This document shows, one piece after another, positions 8,230-14,289 of a stretch of 64,000 nucleotides of DNA (position 1 is its first letter; each line of letters starts with the position of its first letter). The notes beneath the pieces are model-generated. The model saw only the letters and a program-made list of their open reading frames with translations, was not told where the DNA came from and made no database searches. This DNA comes from a virus: positions 41,994 to 105,993 of IMG/VR virus record IMGVR_UViG_3300031576_000008; one strand, given 5' to 3'. Made by a program: the position numbers and the translations under genes.

Positions 8230-8607
8230 CTAGACGCCGATCTCGCGTCCGATCTCTTCTTCCCTCCAAAGCGATTCTTCGACCGTCTCTCCATTGGGTC
8301 CCTTGAGCGCAAGGAAGAAACAGGGTCCGCTGGACCATGGCTCCTCCTGCACGAACTCCACGTAGATCCGCCCGTCCGGCAGGATGTAGCGATGCAGGTC
8401 GTACTCGATGTCGAACATGCCGTAGAACTTCTCCCCGGACAACTCACACTTCACCGGGCTGCCATTCACCGGCCGAGGCCCGATGGTTTCCTGACTGCCG
8501 TCCGGATAGATGCGGGTGATCGTCTCGGTGTAGAACAGCTCTTCCTTGGCTTCCAGCAGCTTCTTGGCACGCTCGCAAAGGCCGATGATCTGGTCAGACC
8601 GGCTCAT
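8230..8607 (-). CDS. Hypothetical protein
   Basis: 125 aa from ATG 8607. An N-terminal helix (IIGLCERAKKLLEAKEEL) is followed by beta-rich sequence with DRYILPDGRIYVE-like strands. The ribosome-binding site is GGAGTGAGC, which overlaps the stop codon of the preceding short ORF. No family recognised. Confidence 0.5.
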   Translation of the reverse strand: MSRSDQIIGLCERAKKLLEAKEELFYTETITRIYPDGSQETIGPRPVNGSPVKCELSGEKFYGMFDIEYDLHRYILPDGRIYVEFVQEEPWSSGPCFFLALKGPNGETVEESLWREEEIGREIGV

Positions 8608-8611
8608 GTGC

Positions 8612-8761
8612 TCACTCCTTCTCCGGCGCGGGCTCTTCACGCTTCCTGCTGAAGAGCGAGAGAATCCACGCCCCAATGAACTTCCTGAATCGGACGACGA
8701 ATCCGATGCCAGCCACCGAACTGGTGGCCACCGTGACGACGCAGTGCGGTCAGAGAGCCAT
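8612..8761 (-). CDS. Short membrane protein with in-frame UGA at codon 4 (recoded or broken)
   Basis: A GGAGGGGG ribosome-binding site precedes ATG at 8761. The fourth codon (8750-8752) is TGA. Beyond it the frame stays open for 45 codons and encodes PHC, a hydrophobic helix (VVTVATSSVAGIGFVV), a basic turn and a charged tail ending at TGA 8612. If UGA is read, residues 4-7 form x-P-H-C, a CxxC-like arrangement. Alternatives are a nonsense mutation, a sequencing error, or use of a start I cannot see. See the separate finding. Confidence 0.4.
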
Positions 8762-8775
8762 GATTCCCCCTCCAA

Positions 8776-9138
8776 TTACGGCGTGATCTTCTCGAAGTAC
8801 TTCGAGATCCAGATGACCATGTGCTCGTGGTCCTTCTCGATGATCCGGATCCCTTCCGTCTTCTGAAGGTCCTTGCGCAGGATGTTGAGACGCTCGATCA
8901 TGTCGCCATCGATCACGCGCCCCACGAGGATCGAGAAGTTGATCTGGATGCGCTTGGGGCCGTCCTTGCTCTCGGTGTCGGGAGCCGCCCCGATGGTGAT
9001 CATGTGCTCCGGCAGATGCAGGACGCCGGCGATCTTCTTCACGCATCCGTAGAGCGACGTCGGGTCGTCCGTGAACTTCTTGGCGAGCGGGATCTCCTTG
9101 CAGATCTTCTGTTCGAGCATCAGGTCCGTCTCGTTCAT
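8776..9138 (-). CDS. Hypothetical alpha/beta protein
   Basis: 120 aa, ATG 9138 behind AGGAGTCTGAG. A helical N-terminus is followed by alternating strands and helices (IQINFSILVGRVIDGDMI and VIWISKYFEKI). It is the first gene downstream of the terminator at 9163-9200. No family recognised. Confidence 0.55.
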   Translation of the reverse strand: MNETDLMLEQKICKEIPLAKKFTDDPTSLYGCVKKIAGVLHLPEHMITIGAAPDTESKDGPKRIQINFSILVGRVIDGDMIERLNILRKDLQKTEGIRIIEKDHEHMVIWISKYFEKITP

Positions 9139-9162
9139 CTCAGACTCCTTCTGGTTCCCGGG

Positions 9163-9200
9163 TTAAAAGAAAGGCCCGGCCCCCTTTCGAGGGCCGGGCC
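9163..9200 (-). terminator. Intrinsic terminator, minus strand
   Basis: A perfect 10-bp GC stem (GGCCCGGCCC and complement) encloses a TCGAAAGG-type loop. On the minus strand it is followed by a U-rich tract (TTTCTTTTAA). It lies right after the stop of the 246-aa membrane protein gene. Confidence 0.85.
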
Positions 9201-9221
9201 CCAACGATCCATTCCGAGGTG

Positions 9222-9962
9222 CTAGGCGCAGCCAGCCTCGACGCAGTGGTTCTCGTTGCAGTCACGGCAGAACTGGACCGGGTGCGACTCATTGTTGGAG
9301 TCGTACGACATGTCGCAGTCATTGCAATGGCTGTCATCATCCGGCTCGTCCTGACGAGAACGAACCGGGGACGGCACGGACGAGTACGAGTCGCAGCGGT
9401 GACCCTCGCGGATCGAAACCGCCAGACCGCACTTTCCGCAGGTCATGCCCGAACGGCGGGCGTTGACCGGCATCGGAGCATTGACGTTGCACTGGTGCGG
9501 AGCCATCGTCGCCACGGAAACACCGCACTTGCGGCAGTTCACGGCATTGACGACTCCCTTCCCATGGTGGATCACATTGACCACCGTGGGATGCTCAAGG
9601 GCATTCTTGATCGCGTTCGACTTCACGCGGTCCGCCGCCAGAATCAGCGGGTAGAACACCAACGAGCCCAGCTTGCGCCCGACCTTCCCGCCGGCGAAGA
9701 ACGGCCAGAAGATCGACTGGATGGCCAGCTGCTTGAGCCGGAGACCGCGCTTCGACCGCGCGACCTCCTTCATCTTGGCGTAGATCTCCACCTCGTCCTT
9801 CACCCCGGGGTACGAGGCCGCTTCCTTGGCGTCCTCCTTCCACCAGCGCGAGAGGAAGAGATAGACCACCGCCGACGCGCCCATGGCCCACAGGCCGAAG
9901 AGGAGCGCATTGTGGTGATCGATCACGAACGGCAGGGCCTGAAAAACCAAGAACTCCTTCAT
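9222..9962 (-). CDS. Membrane-anchored zinc-ribbon protein
   Basis: 246 aa from ATG 9962. One clear transmembrane segment lies near residues 17-37 (NALLFGLWAMGASAVVYLFL). A basic cytoplasmic region has a second hydrophobic patch (around residues 95-110). The C-terminal half has several Cys/His motifs: CRKCGVSV, CGKCGLAV, CNDCDMSY and CRDCNENHCVEAGC. It probably tethers zinc-ribbon domains to the inner membrane. It ends at a good terminator, so it closes a transcription unit. Confidence 0.65.
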   Translation of the reverse strand: MKEFLVFQALPFVIDHHNALLFGLWAMGASAVVYLFLSRWWKEDAKEAASYPGVKDEVEIYAKMKEVARSKRGLRLKQLAIQSIFWPFFAGGKVGRKLGSLVFYPLILAADRVKSNAIKNALEHPTVVNVIHHGKGVVNAVNCRKCGVSVATMAPHQCNVNAPMPVNARRSGMTCGKCGLAVSIREGHRCDSYSSVPSPVRSRQDEPDDDSHCNDCDMSYDSNNESHPVQFCRDCNENHCVEAGCA

Positions 9963-10111
9963 GAGCCCTTTCTCCTTCCTTGAGTAAGAAACAGTCGTCG
10001 ACTACGGTGTCATGCAAGCATAGGGTACCCTCCAATCACACGCGCTTGGCGCGTTCCAATGGGAACCAGACTCATGAAGAAGAAGGAGTCTTCTTGAGCC
10101 GATGAGGTTCT

Positions 10112-10369
10112 CTACGCGGACTTCTGCTTCGCCTGCTCTTCGAAAGCACCGGCGAGTTTGCGCAGAAACTCCGGAAATGTCTCAGTCGTCGCCGAGACGG
10201 TCTGCGACACGGCATGGCCGCGACGCAGCTGCTCGATGTATGCCGTAGAGAGAAGTGTGACTACGTTCTTGAGGCCGAACTCAGCCGTGTAGGTGGTGAG
10301 GATCTTTTCGTTGACCGCCAAAAGGGAATCGTTGATCTCGCGCAAGGCCTTGTCTGCCTTCTCGTCCAT
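10112..10369 (-). CDS. Hypothetical helical protein
   Basis: 85 aa, ATG 10369 with a GGAGGCGGCC ribosome-binding site. It is mostly amphipathic helix. It lies between the primase-helicase gene and a 150-nt gap (9963-10111) that contains a short GC hairpin (ACGCGC-CAA-GCGCGT) and no clear promoter. Function unknown. Confidence 0.55.
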   Translation of the reverse strand: MDEKADKALREINDSLLAVNEKILTTYTAEFGLKNVVTLLSTAYIEQLRRGHAVSQTVSATTETFPEFLRKLAGAFEEQAKQKSA

Positions 10370-10401
10370 GGCCGCCTCCTATCGGGACCTATTCATGTCC
10401 C

Positions 10402-12537
10402 CTAATTTTCATCGTCGTCGCTTTCATCATAATCGCCGCCGAGATCTTCTTCAACAGCGACGACGGGTGCCTTGTCATGGTCAGCCGCATTGCCATTGCC
10501 GTTGGTCGGCACAGGCACGGGCTTGTCCACAGGCTTGTCCACGGAAATGCCCAGCCGCTCCTTGATGCGGATGTTGGCGACATGCCGGCCGGCCTTCGCC
10601 TTCGAGATCCTGAGACGGTCGTGGATGAACTGGATGAGCTCCTTCTCGGGGAGGTGCTTGGCCTCCACGTAAACTTTCTGGACCTCTCCCTCTTCGCTGG
10701 CTTCCTCGGAATACGGAAAGAAGCGGAGCGACATCTTGTCGCGGATCATCTTGAAGGGCTTGCCGCCGTTGGGCTCGTCCGAATCGCGCAGCTCGAAGCT
10801 GATCTCCACGAACTTCTGGTCCAGAATCTCGTCCTTGCGGCGCTTGATGATCATGTGCGCGTTGCCCCAGTCGCCGATGACCGATGCGCCACGGATGGCC
10901 TGCAGGCCCTCGCGCTCCTGCCCCTCCTGAGGCTTGCCGTGGTGGTGCACAATGATGCTGGCGATGCAGCCGGCGTCCTGCGCAACCTTCTCAATCGTCG
11001 AGAGCACCTTGGCCATGTCGCCCTGTTTGTTCTCGTTCAGGAAGTGGAAGCGCGCCAGAGGATCGATGACCAGATACTTCGCGCCGACCTTCCTGACCGT
11101 GTTGGTCAAACTGACGACATGGTTGGGCTCTCCCAGATTGAGCCGCTTGTGGAAGAAGAAGAGATCGTGCTGGAGCTTGCAGTAATCCCCGCCACGGGAG
11201 ATCGACATGCGTTCGAGACGGCTCCGGAGCGACGACTTGTTGAGCTCGCTCTGGAGATAGAAGACCGATCCGGTAATCCCGACATTGAAGTGCTCAAGGA
11301 ATTTCCCGTTCGCGCCCGCCAAGAGTAGGATCAGGTCCTCGACCATCATCGACTTGCCCGCCTTGCCGGGGCCGGAGACGATCATCATGCCGCCCACGGG
11401 CAGCAGGTCCTCGATGGCGAACGTGACCATCGTGGCCTTGGACAGGTCATCGGCGGTCTCGTAGGGCAGGACGTCGCCATAGACTTCCTGACCGCGCGTC
11501 GACTCGATCTCGACCTGCAGCCGCGCGTTCTTCCAGTTCTGATCGAGATAGTGGTCGAGATTGCCCTTCTGAGCCTCGGTCTTGAGCGCCTTCTCCGAGA
11601 TGCCGAAGGCCGAGTTCTTGAAGATCGCGCAGTAGTCGTCGAACGAGAAGTTGGCCCTCAGGAGGTCCTTGGTGACCCGGAAGTCGACTTCAGAACGGTC
11701 GAGCTCGCCTTCGGGCGTGATCGCGTTCTTGGAGTAGATGCCGGCATGCTTGTAGCCGAACCAGATCGTGTTCTGCAGCTCGAGGTTCTGGATCTTGCGG
11801 ACCTTCTCCTCGATCGACAGGGAGCTCATGTCGACCTTCTTCTCCGGCTCGGACACGTTGAGCTCGCGGGGGTTGACGCCCTCAAACACGTAATCGATGT
11901 CGCTCGACCAGACCTCGCAGCGGAGCTCCTTGGTGAGGTCCTTCCAGTTCCTCGTGCCCGGCAGGCGCAGGAGCCGCCGGCAGTCGAACGTGTGGTCCGA
12001 GCCGACGTACTTCTTGATCAGGTGCTTCATCTCCCGCTCGGCCTGTTCGGCGGCCACGGGTGCGGCGGTCTTCAGGTAGACATGGCATCCATGTCCGCTG
12101 GAGATGACGAACGTGCCACGGATGTTGTGGATGTTGAGCACCTTCTGCCATTCGGGATGGTCGATGTCCAGCCACAGGCACGGCACGGACGAGACGTGCT
12201 CCTTCTTGCCGGGCATGTAATGGCCGTTTGCGTACCGGTCCATCCGGAAGCGCGGGGCCACGCCGTAGTAGATCTCGTAGCCCTTCTGGTTGTGGTCGGT
12301 CACCCAGTTGCCGAGCGCGCCTTCGAAGGACTTCTCGAGCGCCACGATTGGCGTAACCTCCATGTACCGCTCTTTCATGCCTTGGGGCGGCGGGCGCTTG
12401 CGGCCCGTCTTCTTCCCTTCGGAATAGTCCTCGGGCATGATCGCCCAGAACTCCACGAGCCAGTCCTCCGGCACGTCGCTGAAGAGGAACATGAGCATCG
12501 CCTGAGCGGACGAGAGCGGGTGCTTTTCCGGGAGCAT
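10402..12537 (-). CDS. PrimPol (archaeo-eukaryotic primase) fused to RecA-like helicase
   Basis: 711 aa from ATG 12537 behind GGGGAGGAAG. The N-terminal third is an archaeo-eukaryotic primase domain: metal-binding LWLDIDHP (Asp124, Asp126), SSGHGCHVYL (about 146-155) and RLPGTRNWK (191-199). The C-terminal half is a RepA/DnaB-like ATPase with Walker A GPGKAGKS (389-396), a YLVIDPLARF Walker B-like strand and an IIVHHHGK sensor. Such fusions prime and unwind DNA at phage and plasmid origins. The acidic C-terminal tail resembles SSB-type interaction tails. It probably acts with the PolIII alpha at 17 kb. Confidence 0.88.
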   Translation of the reverse strand: MLPEKHPLSSAQAMLMFLFSDVPEDWLVEFWAIMPEDYSEGKKTGRKRPPPQGMKERYMEVTPIVALEKSFEGALGNWVTDHNQKGYEIYYGVAPRFRMDRYANGHYMPGKKEHVSSVPCLWLDIDHPEWQKVLNIHNIRGTFVISSGHGCHVYLKTAAPVAAEQAEREMKHLIKKYVGSDHTFDCRRLLRLPGTRNWKDLTKELRCEVWSSDIDYVFEGVNPRELNVSEPEKKVDMSSLSIEEKVRKIQNLELQNTIWFGYKHAGIYSKNAITPEGELDRSEVDFRVTKDLLRANFSFDDYCAIFKNSAFGISEKALKTEAQKGNLDHYLDQNWKNARLQVEIESTRGQEVYGDVLPYETADDLSKATMVTFAIEDLLPVGGMMIVSGPGKAGKSMMVEDLILLLAGANGKFLEHFNVGITGSVFYLQSELNKSSLRSRLERMSISRGGDYCKLQHDLFFFHKRLNLGEPNHVVSLTNTVRKVGAKYLVIDPLARFHFLNENKQGDMAKVLSTIEKVAQDAGCIASIIVHHHGKPQEGQEREGLQAIRGASVIGDWGNAHMIIKRRKDEILDQKFVEISFELRDSDEPNGGKPFKMIRDKMSLRFFPYSEEASEEGEVQKVYVEAKHLPEKELIQFIHDRLRISKAKAGRHVANIRIKERLGISVDKPVDKPVPVPTNGNGNAADHDKAPVVAVEEDLGGDYDESDDDEN

Positions 12538-12563
12538 CAGATCTTCCTCCCCTTCCAGTTTGC

Positions 12564-13739
12564 CTAGATGCAATCCTTCGCAACGGTCATCGGCGCGTCG
12601 TTGTGCTCGAATTCGTCGGGACCCCAGTCTTCCATCGGGAGATCCATATCCGGCTTGCGGCCGACGCCATGGACCATCGTGAAGGCGGCTTCGATCGCCG
12701 AGCCCATCTTCGCGTTCTCCCAGATGATGTCGCTGCCCCACTTCGGCTTGTCGTAGTGCTGCGTGATGTAGGTGGCGCGCTGGTCGATGATGCCGTGGAC
12801 GCGGCGGTATTCCTTGACCCGCCGGCAGAGCCGGCGCGGCTTGCGGTTCGGGGCCTGATCGATGCGCTCCGACTTCTTGCCGCCGAGCAGAACGCCATAG
12901 GTGTACGCGAAGAAATGGCGGGCCCTGTCGCGGGCCTTGTAGATCAGCCTCTGGATCGCCCGGATCGGCACCGCGCGCAGGACCTCCCAGCGGAGATTCG
13001 AGTTCCAGTACTTCTGCTTGCCGTCGTAGTCGGGAATGAATGCACGAGTGCCGTTCTTGAGCCCGTTCTTGAGGATGTCGGAAACCTTGCGCACGTCACG
13101 GATGATGTTGAGCGGATCGTAGTAGTCGGGATACTTCAGGAACTCGTTCCGGCGCGAGACGCGCTTGGCGATGCCGGCCCAGAGCACCTTCTCGCCGGCC
13201 TCGGTGATCATCCAGCGATCAGAGTTTCCACCGAGCTTCGACTTCTTGGCCACGAGCCCGTCCTTCTCGGCGCGCTTGAGCATCCTCGCGACCGTCTCGC
13301 GCGGGAGCTTCGTCTCGATCACGATCTCCTTGACGGTCTCGAAGTTCGAGACGTAACGACCCATCTCGTTGTAGCGCGTCGGGAAAAACTGCTCGTCCGG
13401 ATCCACGATGGAGAGGTCGATATTGGTGTTGAAGTCGCTCGCCTCGAGCTGGTTGAACGGATAGACGTCGCTCGCATCGAGATCGTACGAGACCGGCCCG
13501 TTCTTCATGAACTGCGACTTCGACCGGTGCAGGCATCCGAACACGTGCAGCAGCTTGAGTGTCCAGCGGCTGCCATTGTTGTTGGAATGATTGAACGGCT
13601 GGTCGATCTTCCTGTCGACTTTCTTGGTCCACGACCGCCATTCGCGCTGTTGCTGTTTGAAAGGGTCGAGTTCCTTCTTCGAAGTCCGATGCCGCCTAGC
13701 TTTTGAGACGGCAGTACCCCCCTGCTTCACGAAAGGCAT
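12564..13739 (-). CDS. Winged-helix DNA-binding protein, possible replication initiator or regulator
   Basis: 391 aa from ATG 13739, preceded by GGGGGAGAA. Residues about 125-185 read as a MarR/GntR-like winged helix: KEIVIETKLPRETVARMLKR as helix-turn-helix, then KDGLVAKKS and the wing. The flanking regions are basic and unfamiliar, and a long Arg/Lys-rich segment is near 265-305. It lies directly upstream (in transcription order) of the PrimPol-helicase gene and immediately downstream of an attenuator-like leader. A regulatory or initiator role is inference. Confidence 0.6.
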   Translation of the reverse strand: MPFVKQGGTAVSKARRHRTSKKELDPFKQQQREWRSWTKKVDRKIDQPFNHSNNNGSRWTLKLLHVFGCLHRSKSQFMKNGPVSYDLDASDVYPFNQLEASDFNTNIDLSIVDPDEQFFPTRYNEMGRYVSNFETVKEIVIETKLPRETVARMLKRAEKDGLVAKKSKLGGNSDRWMITEAGEKVLWAGIAKRVSRRNEFLKYPDYYDPLNIIRDVRKVSDILKNGLKNGTRAFIPDYDGKQKYWNSNLRWEVLRAVPIRAIQRLIYKARDRARHFFAYTYGVLLGGKKSERIDQAPNRKPRRLCRRVKEYRRVHGIIDQRATYITQHYDKPKWGSDIIWENAKMGSAIEAAFTMVHGVGRKPDMDLPMEDWGPDEFEHNDAPMTVAKDCI

Positions 13740-13747
13740 TTCTCCCC

Positions 13748-13921
13748 CTAGCCGGCGTGAAAAACAAAAACCCCGCTACAGGACGGGTGCGCGGCGCAAT
13801 CAGTTACTGTCCGGGAGGATTCCCAGAAGCAAACGAATTGGTGCGCGTTTGAGGAAGGTTTACGCGCACCGCGCCCTGTAGCGGGGTTTCGCTTTTTCGG
13901 ACCTGCGTTGTCAGAGAGCAT
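13748..13921 (-). CDS. Possible leader peptide ORF overlapping a terminator hairpin
   Basis: ATG 13921 sits 6 nt after AGGAG. The ORF has 57 codons and stops at TAG 13748, right before the ribosome-binding site of the winged-helix gene. It is read through both arms of a perfect 14-bp inverted repeat, which is unusual for a conserved protein. A short leader ORF whose translation controls the downstream gene is one explanation; a chance ORF over a structured RNA is the other. Confidence 0.4.
   Translation of the reverse strand: MLSDNAGPKKRNPATGRGARKPSSNAHQFVCFWESSRTVTDCAAHPSCSGVFVFHAG
13762..13888 (-). promoter_or_regulatory. Attenuator-like leader: long terminator hairpin with alternative pairings
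   Basis: Arms at 13769-13782 and 13875-13888 are perfectly complementary over 14 bp. On the minus strand the stem is followed by a U-rich run (TTTTTGTTTTTC). Inside, GGTGCGCGT at 13840-13848 pairs with ACGCGCACC at 13862-13870, but a second copy of GGTGCGCG at 13786-13793 could pair with the same segment. The two folds are mutually exclusive. The element lies between a sigma70-type promoter and the winged-helix gene. Confidence 0.6.
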
Positions 13922-13980
13922 CGCTGCTCCTAAAAATCCAACCCCGACACAGAAACCGCCTGCGAACCTTCCTGACTTGA

Positions 13981-14009
13981 AGTCTATTCGACTGGTTATT
14001 TGGTGTCAA
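13981..14009 (-). promoter_or_regulatory. Sigma70-type promoter, minus strand
   Basis: TTGACA (14009-14004) is separated by exactly 17 bp from TAGACT (13986-13981), and the surrounding DNA is AT-rich. It points into the attenuator-like leader and the winged-helix and PrimPol genes. The -35 box matches the consensus fully, the -10 at 4 of 6. Confidence 0.7.
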
Positions 14010-14130
14010 GTAGAATTCGTCAAAAATGTTCGATTTTTTCGATTGGTCCCATGGCTGATGGGCCGCCAAACGCGCTAGCCGTTGGCCATCTCACGAGGTA
14101 CGTGAGGAAAACTACGCATCAATGGGTCTC

Positions 14131-14223
14131 TGTGACGTTAATTGAAGTGTAACTCCCCACTCCGTGGGGGTCTGGGGGATATAAGAGCTACGCAGGGGGA
14201 GTTACTCTTCAACTAACGTCACA
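14131..14223 (-). repeat. Imperfect 28-bp inverted repeat in the gap after the helicase gene
   Basis: Arms 14131-14158 and 14195-14223 match over about 26 of 28 positions (starting TGTGACGTTA and ending TAACGTCACA). The 36-nt interior contains a second small hairpin (CCCCAC-TCC-GTGGGG). No U-tract follows. The remaining gap (14010-14289) holds no gene I can support. It could be a processing site, protein-binding cruciform or small RNA. Confidence 0.5.
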
Positions 14224-14289
14224 CCGGGTATCACCGACACATCGTACTCGTAGGACGTGAGACATTCTGGCCCCAGTCTCGTACTCATG

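Noticed and set aside
9963-10111. A promoter in the 150-nt gap upstream (in transcription) of the membrane zinc protein.
   Set aside because: Only weak -10-like TATGCT and no matching -35; the short GC hairpin could be anything.
12480-12900. More copies of the AACGC pentaloop hairpin (aacgcc occurs at 12.9, 22.2, 24.7 and 28.4 kb).
   Set aside because: These occurrences are inside coding sequence or ribosome-binding regions and have no complementary flanks.
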